Shown here in pieces: positions 1-5,273 of a stretch of 5,273 nt of DNA. The stretch's first letter is position 1; every line of letters begins with the position of its first letter. This DNA is from an uncultured Collinsella sp. (GTDB lineage Bacteria; Actinomycetota; Coriobacteriia; Coriobacteriales; Coriobacteriaceae). The position numbers and the translations under genes are program-made. The notes beneath the pieces were generated by a model, which was given only the letters and a program-made list of their open reading frames with translations, did not search any database and had not been told where the DNA came from. The stretch covers positions 1-5,273 of the forward strand of contig URZJ01000132.1 of NCBI GenBank assembly GCA_900552395.1, read 5' to 3'.

Positions 1-294
1 CGCAGGGGCAGCATAGAAGACGCCCACCATGGGAGCAGTCACCTCGGTGCCCTTGGGCTCCGGCGCGGCGGCAGGCCCCTGCGCGGCGGGCTCCGGCGCG
101 GCGGCAGGCATGGCGACAGGAGCCACCGCCGGAGCGGCCACGGCACCCGGCATAGGCATGGGCACGGCAACCGGCTGCGCGGCACTCGCGCGCTCGAGTT
201 CGACCGCGGTGCCATCGGGCTCCTCAACACGTACGCGCGTAAGGCCGCGGTCCTCCATCACATCGGCTATCTCGGCAAGTCTTTTGGAATCCAT
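1..294 (-). CDS. accB: Biotin carboxyl carrier protein of acetyl-CoA carboxylase, 5' part (runs off left edge)
   Basis: AccB (BCCP) carries the covalently bound biotin of acetyl-CoA carboxylase between biotin carboxylase (AccC) and carboxyltransferase (AccA/AccD), supplying malonyl-CoA to the FAS II cycle encoded beside it. Only the first 98 residues are present. Residues 1-35 form the usual BCCP N-terminal segment (MDSKRLAEIADVMEDRGLTR, then an acidic VRVEEPDG stretch). Residues about 36-80 are a flexible Ala/Pro/Met-rich linker containing an exact internal repeat. Residues 85-98 (VTAPMVGVFYAAPA) begin the biotinyl domain and match the family's typical PMVGTFY motif. The biotin-accepting Met-Lys-Met site must lie beyond the edge. 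The ATG at 294 is 3 nt after the fabF stop, with AGGAG at 302-306 just before it, which argues for translational coupling. Identity is confident; completeness cannot be judged. Confidence 0.93.
   Translation of the reverse strand, partial: MDSKRLAEIADVMEDRGLTRVRVEEPDGTAVELERASAAQPVAVPMPMPGAVAAPAVAPVAMPAAAPEPAAQGPAAAPEPKGTEVTAPMVGVFYAAPA
55..109. repeat. 22-bp exact direct repeat in the accB linker, period 33 bp
   Basis: Positions 55-76 and 88-109 are identical over 22 bases, with an 11-base spacer between the copies. The 33-bp period equals 11 codons, so the repeat stays in frame and encodes PAAAPEP twice, at residues 63-69 and 74-80 of AccB. Exact identity at DNA level, including synonymous positions, points to a fairly recent tandem duplication by slippage, not only to selection for Ala/Pro. 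It lies in the flexible linker, where length changes should be tolerated. Confidence 0.9.
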
Positions 295-297
295 GCT

Positions 298-1545
298 CTA
301 GCTCCTCGTATATCTACGCAGCGCGATGGCGGCGTTGTGCCCGCCAAAGCCCAGGTTGGTCGAAAGCGCCCAGGTAAGGTCGGCGCGAACCGCTCGAATA
401 GGCGTGTAATCAAGATCGCAGGCGGGATCGGGCGTGTGGTAGTTAATGGTCGGGGGCACCACGCCCTGCTCGAGCGCCATGGCACAGGCCATGACCTCGA
501 TGGCACCCGTGGCACCGATCATGTGGCCGGTCATCGACTTAGTCGACGAGACGTGCGCGGCGCGTGCCGCGTCCTCGCCGAGCGCACGCTTTATGCCCGC
601 CGTCTCGGACGAATCGTTGAGCTTGGTCGAGGTGCCGTGGGCGTTGATGTAGAGGCCCTCGGAAGGCTTAACGTCGCCCTCGGCCACCGCCAGCGATATC
701 GCACGGGCAATGCCGGCAGCCTCGGGATCGGGGCTCGTGATGTGATAGGCATCATCGGTGTTGCCGTAGCCCACGACCTCGGCGTAAATGTGCGCACCGC
801 GCGCCTGCGCATGTTCCATGCTCTCGAGCACGAGCACGCAGGCGCCCTCGCCCATCACAAAGCCGTCGCGGTCTGCATCGAACGGACGGCAGGCCGTCGC
901 GGGATCGGGGTTGGTGGTCAATGCGCGGCAGGACGTAAAGCCTGCAACGGCATCGGGGATAATGGCCGCCTCGGCGCCGCCCGCGAGGATCGCGTCGGCA
1001 TAGCCGTGCTTGATGGCGCGGAACGCCTCACCCACCGCATGGGCAGAAGTCGCGCAGGCAGTCACGACGGGTAGGGTCGGGCCCTTTGCCTTATGGCGAA
1101 TCGCGATGTTGCCCGAAGCCATGTTGGGAATCATCATCGCGATCATGTAGGGCGATGCGCGACGAGGCCCCCGATCGGCGATCGCGTGGACGTTGTCGAC
1201 GAGTGTCTGCATGCCGCCCACACCCGAGCCCACGTAGACGCCCAGGCGCTCTCGATCGATGGCGCCTTCGACATCAAAGCCCGCATCGTGCATGGCCTCG
1301 TCCGAAGCCGCCATCGCAAACTGAACGCAGGGGTCGAGATGCTTGGCGTCACGCTTGCCAAAGTACTCGTTGCCGTCAAAGCCCTTGACCTCGGCCGCCA
1401 CCTTGACAGCAAACGCATCCGTATCGAAGTGCGTAATCGGGCCGATACCGCACGTGCCGGCGCACATAGCCGCCCAGGTGGCAAGCGCGGTGTTGCCGAG
1501 CGGCGATACGGCACCTATGCCGGTGATTGCAACTCTCTGTTCCAT
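298..1545 (-). CDS. fabF: 3-oxoacyl-[acyl-carrier-protein] synthase II (KAS II)
   Basis: FabF is the cytosolic elongating condensing enzyme: it takes an acyl chain from ACP and condenses it with malonyl-ACP, releasing CO2. The protein has 415 residues, close to E. coli FabF (413). The nucleophile Cys164 is in TACATS. The decarboxylation histidines are His303 (NAHGTSTKLND) and His341 (KSMTGH), with the conserved Lys336. The glycine-rich loop GFGG with gatekeeper Phe400 is at 399-402. Thiolase-fold motifs include GSGVGG near 107-111 and a DRDGFVMGEGA stretch near 225-235. An upstream in-frame TTG at 1563 would give a longer protein, but the GAGGAG at 1552-1557 would then be inside the gene; ATG at 1545 has 6-nt spacing and begins MEQRVAITGIG, as the family does. 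ATG at 1548 is a close alternative. The gene is 39 nt after fabG and 3 nt before accB. Confidence 0.97.
   Translation of the reverse strand: MEQRVAITGIGAVSPLGNTALATWAAMCAGTCGIGPITHFDTDAFAVKVAAEVKGFDGNEYFGKRDAKHLDPCVQFAMAASDEAMHDAGFDVEGAIDRERLGVYVGSGVGGMQTLVDNVHAIADRGPRRASPYMIAMMIPNMASGNIAIRHKAKGPTLPVVTACATSAHAVGEAFRAIKHGYADAILAGGAEAAIIPDAVAGFTSCRALTTNPDPATACRPFDADRDGFVMGEGACVLVLESMEHAQARGAHIYAEVVGYGNTDDAYHITSPDPEAAGIARAISLAVAEGDVKPSEGLYINAHGTSTKLNDSSETAGIKRALGEDAARAAHVSSTKSMTGHMIGATGAIEVMACAMALEQGVVPPTINYHTPDPACDLDYTPIRAVRADLTWALSTNLGFGGHNAAIALRRYTRS
302..306 (-). promoter_or_regulatory. Ribosome binding site of accB, inside the fabF 3' end
   Basis: AGGAG on the minus strand lies 7 nt before the accB ATG and within the last codons of fabF. 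Ribosomes finishing fabF can therefore restart on accB without a separate leader. Confidence 0.8.
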
Positions 1546-1551
1546 CATGGT

Positions 1552-1557
1552 CTCCTC
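1552..1557 (-). promoter_or_regulatory. Ribosome binding site that fixes the fabF start
   Basis: GAGGAG on the minus strand sits 6 nt before the ATG at 1545 and 3 nt before the adjacent ATG at 1548. It lies downstream of the in-frame TTG at 1563, so it argues against that longer start. Confidence 0.8.
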
Positions 1558-1584
1558 ATCCAAGCCGTTCTTCGGCCCTGGTTT

Positions 1585-2358
1585 CTACATCGCCATTCCG
1601 CCGTCAACGCGTACAACCTCGCCCGTAATGTAGGAAGCCGCATCGCTCGCCAGAAAGCGCACCACGCCGGCCACTTCCTCGGGGCGCGCCATGCGCTTTA
1701 GGGGAATCTGCTCCTCGGTTGCCGCGCGAACCTTCTCCGAGAGCTTTGACGTCATATCCGTCTCGACAAACCCCGGGGCGACCGCGTTCACTCGTACGCC
1801 GCGGGGCGCAAGCTCGCGCGCCACCGCCTTGGTAAGCCCTATCACGCCCGCCTTGGAGGCAGCGTAGTTGGCCTGCCCGGCATTGCCCATCAGGCCCACA
1901 ACCGAGCTCATGTTGATGACGCAACCGCCGCGCTGGCGCATAAAGGTCTTGGCGAGCGCGCGCGTCGTATTGAACGTGCCCTTGAGATTGACATCGAGCA
2001 CGCGGTCGAAGGCATCGTCGCCCATACGCATGAGCAGGCCGTCGCGCGTGATGCCGGCGTTGTTGACGAGCGCCCAAATGGAGCCAAAGTCGTTGAGGAC
2101 CGTCTCCACGCACGTGTTGACGGCGGCGGGATCGGCCACGTCACATTGATATGCGCGCGCCGTGGCGCCAGCCGCCTCGCAGGCCTCGCACGCCTCGCGC
2201 GCCGCATCGACGCTGCCGGCATAAACGACGGCGATATCGTAGCCATCCTCCGCCAGGCCCACGGCACAAGCGCGACCAATGCCGCGTGAGCCGCCCGTGA
2301 CCAGCGCCACGCGGCGCGATCCGTCGCGCTCGAGCGCGCCGTTGTTCAAGTTGCCCAT
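1585..2358 (-). CDS. fabG: 3-oxoacyl-[acyl-carrier-protein] reductase
   Basis: FabG reduces 3-ketoacyl-ACP to (R)-3-hydroxyacyl-ACP, normally with NADPH, as the first reductive step of each elongation round. It is a 257-residue classical short-chain dehydrogenase/reductase. The cofactor-binding TGGSRGIG is at residues 21-28, followed by Asp73 in CDV and NNAG at 99-102. The catalytic tetrad is Asn124, Ser152, Tyr165 and Lys169 (YAASK), with the same spacing as Asn110/Ser138/Tyr151/Lys155 of E. coli FabG. The PGFVETDM segment (195-202) and the C-terminal end YITGEVVRVDGGMAM are typical of FabG, not of catabolic SDRs. The N-terminus is about 10 residues longer than in E. coli FabG, but the ATG is supported by AAGGA 5 nt upstream, and the next in-frame GTG would remove the approach to the first beta strand. 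It lies 30 nt after fabD and 39 nt before fabF. Its place in the operon settles the substrate as acyl-ACP. Confidence 0.97.
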   Translation of the reverse strand: MGNLNNGALERDGSRRVALVTGGSRGIGRACAVGLAEDGYDIAVVYAGSVDAAREACEACEAAGATARAYQCDVADPAAVNTCVETVLNDFGSIWALVNNAGITRDGLLMRMGDDAFDRVLDVNLKGTFNTTRALAKTFMRQRGGCVINMSSVVGLMGNAGQANYAASKAGVIGLTKAVARELAPRGVRVNAVAPGFVETDMTSKLSEKVRAATEEQIPLKRMARPEEVAGVVRFLASDAASYITGEVVRVDGGMAM

Positions 2359-2363
2359 GTCAT

Positions 2364-2369
2364 TCCTTT
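2364..2369 (-). promoter_or_regulatory. Ribosome binding site of fabG
   Basis: AAAGGA on the minus strand lies 5 nt before the fabG ATG at 2358, in the 30-nt fabD-fabG spacer. It supports the start that gives the longer N-terminus. Confidence 0.75.
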
Positions 2370-2388
2370 CGGGTTACAGCCCTGTGAA

Positions 2389-3315
2389 CTATGCGAGCTC
2401 GTCGGCAATAGCTGCGACCTGCTCGGCCGTTTCGCACGAATACACGCGAACGTCGCTCAGCGTACGCTTGACCAGGCCCGACAGCGTTTTGCCGGGGCCG
2501 ACCTCAATAAACGTGTCGATGCCTTGATCCTGCAGAGCATGCAGCGCGTCGACCCAGCGCACGGCATGACTCACCTGGTTGGCCAGCACCTCCGATGCCG
2601 CCTGCGGGTCGGCCGGATAGGGCGCCGCCGTCATATTTGCCATGACCGGAATCAGCAAAGGGGACGGGGCGTGCCCGGCTTGGATATACGTCGCCAGCCC
2701 CTCAGTCGCCTCGGCCATATAGGGGCTATGGAATGCACCCGACACCGCGACCTTCATGGCGCGACCGCCAGCCTCTTTTACCAGGGCGTCGAGGTTCTGC
2801 AACGCATCGGGCGCTCCGGCCACAACCGTCTGCTGGGGACTGTTGTAGTTGACCGGCCAGCAGTTCTCGCCGGCCTGTTTTGCCAGGCCCTCGACTTGCG
2901 CTGCATCGAGCTTGATGACGGCGCGCATGCCGCCGGGGTGACGCTCAGCCGCCGTGGCCATCAATGCCGCGCGCTCACACACGAGCTCAAAACCCGCTCG
3001 TGTATCGAATGCCCCCGCAAAGGTGAGTGCAGCGACCTCGCCCAGCGAGAATCCCGCACAGGCGGCAGGCACCACGCCGCGCTCGCGCAGGGCGACGGCA
3101 ACAGCCAAGTCGTGCACGAACACGCAAGGCTGCGTGTTCTCGGTCTGTGAGAGCTCCTCTTTCGAGGCGCTCCGGCACTGTTCGCTCGTCCCCGGGCGCA
3201 CCTCGTCGGCAATGGCAAACACCTCGGCAGCCGCCGGCGATGCTTCGATGAGGTCGACGCCCATCGCGGGGTGTTGGACGCCCTGGCCGGCAAACAGAAA
3301 CGCTACGCTACCCAT
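2389..3315 (-). CDS. fabD: Malonyl-CoA:ACP S-malonyltransferase
   Basis: FabD transfers malonyl from CoA to the phosphopantetheine thiol of AcpP, giving the extender unit used by FabH and FabF. The protein has 308 residues, against 309 in E. coli. The N-terminal FLFAGQGVQ motif is at 7-14. The nucleophile Ser90 is in GFSLGE, the substrate-carboxylate Arg is Arg115 (CERAALM), the catalytic His is His196 (SGAFHSPYM), and Gln247 matches the oxyanion-region Gln250 of E. coli. EVGPGKTLSGLVKR at 271-284 is the usual C-terminal signature. The residue before the nucleophile is Phe where E. coli has His. The reading frame stays open upstream to about 3417, but family homology begins at MGSVAFLFAGQG, so ATG at 3315 is chosen; AAGGG at 3325-3329 is 9 nt upstream. 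The first 13 nt overlap the end of fabK in another frame, suggesting coupled translation. Confidence 0.97.
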   Translation of the reverse strand: MGSVAFLFAGQGVQHPAMGVDLIEASPAAAEVFAIADEVRPGTSEQCRSASKEELSQTENTQPCVFVHDLAVAVALRERGVVPAACAGFSLGEVAALTFAGAFDTRAGFELVCERAALMATAAERHPGGMRAVIKLDAAQVEGLAKQAGENCWPVNYNSPQQTVVAGAPDALQNLDALVKEAGGRAMKVAVSGAFHSPYMAEATEGLATYIQAGHAPSPLLIPVMANMTAAPYPADPQAASEVLANQVSHAVRWVDALHALQDQGIDTFIEVGPGKTLSGLVKRTLSDVRVYSCETAEQVAAIADELA

Positions 3316-4247
3316 GCGGACGCACCCTTCAGGACATGCTCGGCGCCATCGACCAGATCGTCGACGATTTCGCATGCACTCTGGCGTTCGTTGACCATGC
3401 CAGCAATCTGTCCGCACAGATACGAGCCCTCTTCGTAATTACCGTCCTTTGCGGCTTTACGAAGCGCGCCCGTGCCCATGGCCTCGAGTTCCTCGGCATT
3501 TGCGCCCGCCGCCTCGCTCTTGGCATACGCGTTAGTGAAGGGGCTCTTGAGGGCGCGAACCGGATGCCCCGTCGAGCGTCCGGTCGCACGCGTCGACGTG
3601 TCGCCCGCCTTGAGCACCAGCTCTTTGTACTGCTCCGATACGGTGCACTCGTTTGCGACCAGAAAGCGTGTTCCCACCTGCACGCCGGCGGCGCCGAGCA
3701 TAAAGGCGGCCGCCACACCGCGGCCATCGGCGATGCCGCCAGCCGCAACCACGGGAATATCGACCGCATCGACAACCTGCGGCACCAGTGCCATCGTCGA
3801 AGTCTCGCCAATATGGCCGCCCGATTCGGTGCCCTCGGCAACCACGGCAGTGGCTCCGCGACGCGCCACGAGGCGAGCCAGAGCCACCGAAGCCACGACG
3901 GGAATAACCTTGATGCCCGCATCGCCCCAGGCCTTCATGTACTTGGTGGGATTGCCGGCGCCGGTCACCACAACGGGCACCCGCTCATCAATCACCACTT
4001 GTGCGACCTCGTCGACAAACGGGCTCATGAGCATGACGTTGACGCCAAAAGGCTTATCCGTCTTGGCGCGCAGCTCGTGAATCTGGTCGCGTAGCCAGTT
4101 GGCATCGGCGTTCATCGCCGCGATAATCCCTAAGCCGCCCGCCTCGGACACTGCGGACGCCAACGAGGCGTCGGCAATCCAGGCCATACCGCCCTGGAAC
4201 ACGGGCTTTTCAATGCCGAGCAGATCGCAGAGAGGAGTCTTGAGCAT
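3303..4247 (-). CDS. fabK: Enoyl-[acyl-carrier-protein] reductase, FMN-dependent (FabK type)
   Basis: FabK catalyses the last step of each FAS II cycle, reducing trans-2-enoyl-ACP to acyl-ACP with NAD(P)H through FMN. It is unrelated to the short-chain-dehydrogenase type reductase FabI. The 314-residue protein is a TIM-barrel flavoprotein of the nitronate monooxygenase superfamily. Visible motifs are PVFQGGMAWI (15-24), FGVNVMLMSPF (67-77), the FabK-type GGHIGE with His145 (equivalent to His144 of the pneumococcal enzyme), the phosphate-binding AAGGIADGRG and GAAGVQVGTRF segments (168-195), and GSYLCGQIAGM (274-284). Such proteins are often labelled nitronate monooxygenase; the tight position between acpP and fabD and the GHIGE and GQIAG motifs favour the FAS II role. 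The ATG is 2 nt after the acpP stop, with GGAG at 4256-4259. The gene overlaps fabD by 13 nt. Confidence 0.95.
   Translation of the reverse strand: MLKTPLCDLLGIEKPVFQGGMAWIADASLASAVSEAGGLGIIAAMNADANWLRDQIHELRAKTDKPFGVNVMLMSPFVDEVAQVVIDERVPVVVTGAGNPTKYMKAWGDAGIKVIPVVASVALARLVARRGATAVVAEGTESGGHIGETSTMALVPQVVDAVDIPVVAAGGIADGRGVAAAFMLGAAGVQVGTRFLVANECTVSEQYKELVLKAGDTSTRATGRSTGHPVRALKSPFTNAYAKSEAAGANAEELEAMGTGALRKAAKDGNYEEGSYLCGQIAGMVNERQSACEIVDDLVDGAEHVLKGASAWVA
3325..3329 (-). promoter_or_regulatory. Probable ribosome binding site of fabD, inside the fabK 3' end
   Basis: AAGGG on the minus strand is 9 nt before the fabD ATG at 3315. The match is weaker than at the other genes here. The start lies 13 nt inside the fabK end, so reinitiation by ribosomes leaving fabK probably contributes. 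Confidence 0.55.
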
Positions 4248-4249
4248 CT

Positions 4250-4486
4250 CTACTTCTCCAATGCCGCCTCGACCGTATCGGCGAACTCGCCGACCGTCTT
4301 GGGGTTCTCCTCGGTATCGAGCTCAATGCCAAACTCGTCCTCGACGGCAACGAGGATCTCGACGGTACCCAGGCTGTCGAGGCCAATCTCCTCGAGCGTG
4401 GACTCGGGCTTCATCTCGACATCGTCAAGACCGGCGGTCTCGCGGATAACGTCGCAAACGCGCTCGAAGGTCTTCTGATCTGCCAT
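4250..4486 (-). CDS. acpP: Acyl carrier protein
   Basis: AcpP is the small acidic cytosolic carrier that holds every FAS II intermediate on a 4'-phosphopantetheine arm and presents it to FabD, FabH, FabG, FabK and FabF. The 78-residue length matches the family (77-80). The attachment site is Ser38 in GLDSLGTVEI, the equivalent of the E. coli GADSLDTVEL motif. The helix II/III region follows as EDEFGIELDTEENPKTVGEF. The protein is rich in Asp and Glu, as expected. The start at 4486 is clear because a perfect AAAGGAG lies 7 nt upstream, the strongest ribosome site in the window, fitting the high abundance ACP usually needs. It lies 49 nt after fabH and 2 nt before fabK. Holo-ACP synthase, needed to modify Ser38, is not in the window. 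Confidence 0.98.
   Translation of the reverse strand: MADQKTFERVCDVIRETAGLDDVEMKPESTLEEIGLDSLGTVEILVAVEDEFGIELDTEENPKTVGEFADTVEAALEK
4256..4259 (-). promoter_or_regulatory. Ribosome binding site of fabK, inside the acpP 3' end
   Basis: GGAG on the minus strand is 8 nt before the fabK ATG and overlaps the last sense codons of acpP. With only 2 nt between the genes, fabK translation is probably coupled to acpP. Confidence 0.7.
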
Positions 4487-4493
4487 GGTAGTT

Positions 4494-4500
4494 CTCCTTT
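4494..4500 (-). promoter_or_regulatory. Strong ribosome binding site of acpP
   Basis: AAAGGAG on the minus strand is 7 nt before the acpP ATG. It is a near-consensus Shine-Dalgarno at near-ideal spacing and is the best match among the six starts visible here. Confidence 0.85.
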
Positions 4501-4535
4501 GTTTGTGCCCTAGGGGCGTTTTTTCCTATGTGCAA

Positions 4536-5273
4536 CTACTTCCAACGAAGCAGATAGCCACCTATATCCAGACCGGCGCCAAATCCAACGAGGGCGATGG
4601 TGTCGCCTGCATTCAGTGCGTCGGTACTTGCCAGCCGGTCAAGCGCAAAGGGAATGCAGGCGCTCGAAATGTTGCCGGTCTCCCGCAGCGTTCGAATCAC
4701 GCGCTCGTCTGGCACGCCAAGGCGCTTGACCGCCTGACTCAGGATTCGTTCGTTAGCCTGATGGAATACAAAATGATCGATATCCTCGACCGAAATGCCC
4801 GCCTCGCTCGCAAGCTTATGGACCGTGTCGCAGATGGCGTTGACGCCGAACTTGAACACACGGCGGCCATTCATGGACAGCACGCTCTGGCGGTCCGAGG
4901 GAACCTTGAATGGCGAGGTGCCATCCAGCCCGGGAACGCGCAACGTCTCGACATCGGGTGTGGTCGAAAGCTCAACAGCGAGGGGATTCTCTCCCCCAGC
5001 CTCTATGACCGCAGCACCCGCGCCATCGCCAAAGAGCACGCACGTGGCACGGTCGGTCCAATCGAGCGCGCGCGTCATCTGCTCGGCGGCAACGACCAGC
5101 ACATGCTCGGCGCGACCGCGGGCGATATAGCCCTCGGCGACATCGAGCGCAAATACGAAGCCGGCACAAGCCGCCGAGACATCGAAGGCAGGGCACGTCG
5201 CGCCTAGTCGCTCAGCAACGGCACACGCCTCAGCGGGAACAAGGTGATCACCTGTCGTCGCCGAGCAGACGAT
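4536..5273 (-). CDS. fabH: 3-oxoacyl-[acyl-carrier-protein] synthase III (KAS III), 3' part (runs off right edge)
   Basis: FabH starts fatty acid synthesis by condensing an acyl-CoA primer with malonyl-ACP, and its primer choice sets whether straight or branched chains are made. The frame is open from the edge and gives the last 245 residues; alignment by eye places the first visible residue near E. coli position 75, so about 74 residues are missing and the full length would be about 319. The nucleophile Cys36 (partial numbering) is in FDVSAACAGF. FGDGAGAAV is at 81-89. The catalytic His171 is in HQANERI and Asn201 in GNISSAC, the same His-to-Asn spacing as His244/Asn274 of E. coli. The C-terminus VGFGAGLDIGGYLLRWK fits the family. 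The position matching E. coli Phe87 appears to be Val12. It is the first gene of the visible operon, 49 nt before acpP. Confidence 0.95.
   Translation of the reverse strand: MVCSATTGDHLVPAEACAVAERLGATCPAFDVSAACAGFVFALDVAEGYIARGRAEHVLVVAAEQMTRALDWTDRATCVLFGDGAGAAVIEAGGENPLAVELSTTPDVETLRVPGLDGTSPFKVPSDRQSVLSMNGRRVFKFGVNAICDTVHKLASEAGISVEDIDHFVFHQANERILSQAVKRLGVPDERVIRTLRETGNISSACIPFALDRLASTDALNAGDTIALVGFGAGLDIGGYLLRWK

Noticed and set aside
337..1074. A 245-codon open frame on the plus strand opposite fabF, with similar long plus-strand frames opposite fabK (3336-4094) and fabH (4485-5207)
   Set aside because: They are rich in Arg, Ala, Gly and His without recognisable domains, and lie exactly opposite well-identified genes. 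High-GC codon bias commonly leaves the opposite strand free of stops.
1546..1584. Short inverted repeat GCCG/CGGC in the fabG-fabF spacer
   Set aside because: A 4-bp stem with a 5-nt loop is expected by chance at this GC content, and no T run follows on the minus strand.
3303..4247. Nitronate monooxygenase as the function of the TIM-barrel flavoprotein
   Set aside because: The superfamily is shared, but the GGHIGE and GQIAG motifs and the position between acpP and fabD in a complete FAS II operon favour enoyl-ACP reductase.
4505..4530. Terminator-like hairpin followed by a T run on the plus strand
   Set aside because: The stem has only 4 Watson-Crick pairs plus possible G-T pairs, and there is no plus-strand gene for it to terminate. 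On the transcribed minus strand the run is A, before the stem, so it cannot act as an intrinsic terminator of the operon.
4501..4535. Possible internal promoter before acpP, with TTGCAC as a -35 element
   Set aside because: The hexamer 17 nt downstream is TAGGGC, which lacks the key -10 bases, so the match is no better than chance.
1..5273. A novel or mobile system (defence, phage, biosynthetic gene cluster) hidden in the window
   Set aside because: Nearly every base is accounted for by seven core fatty acid synthesis genes with intact motifs and short gaps of at most 49 nt. No transposase, integrase, toxin pair, array or unexplained stretch remains.

Overview
The window is a gene-dense, high-GC piece of a bacterial type II fatty acid synthesis (FAS II) operon. 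All supported genes lie on the minus strand, so transcription runs from right to left. In that order they are the 3' part of fabH (off the right edge), acpP, fabK, fabD, fabG, fabF and the 5' part of accB (off the left edge). Every intact gene keeps its catalytic residues. I see no RNA gene, mobile element, CRISPR array or integration scar.

Layout, right to left: fabH (4536 to beyond 5273), a 49-nt spacer, acpP (4250-4486), a 2-nt gap, fabK (3303-4247), a 13-nt overlap, fabD (2389-3315), a 30-nt gap, fabG (1585-2358), a 39-nt gap, fabF (298-1545), a 3-nt gap, accB (1-294). Each start has a Shine-Dalgarno-like sequence at reasonable spacing, although the match before fabD is weaker. No gap holds a convincing terminator for the minus strand, so this reads as one polycistronic unit whose promoter lies beyond the right edge.

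How the genes work together: AccB carries biotin for acetyl-CoA carboxylase, which makes malonyl-CoA. FabD moves malonyl onto the phosphopantetheine arm of AcpP. FabH starts the chain by condensing an acyl-CoA primer with malonyl-ACP. FabG reduces the 3-ketoacyl-ACP, a dehydratase (FabZ, not in the window) removes water, FabK reduces the enoyl-ACP, and FabF condenses the next malonyl unit. The set lacks only the dehydratase and the other carboxylase subunits. In related operons (fabZ, accC, accD, accA) these follow accB and would lie beyond the left edge.

Organism: the gene order and the flavin enoyl reductase FabK (in place of FabI) follow the arrangement known from streptococci and clostridia, but the base composition is high-GC with strong G/C third-position bias. 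This suggests an anaerobic gut actinobacterium of the Coriobacteriia (for example Collinsella or Olsenella). That is inference from composition and gene order, not proof. The region looks like ordinary core metabolism. The points worth a second look are small: FabK as the visible enoyl reductase, a Val at the primer-pocket position of FabH, an exact in-frame repeat in the AccB linker, a Phe in the FabD nucleophile motif, and start-codon choices that simple gene calling could get wrong.
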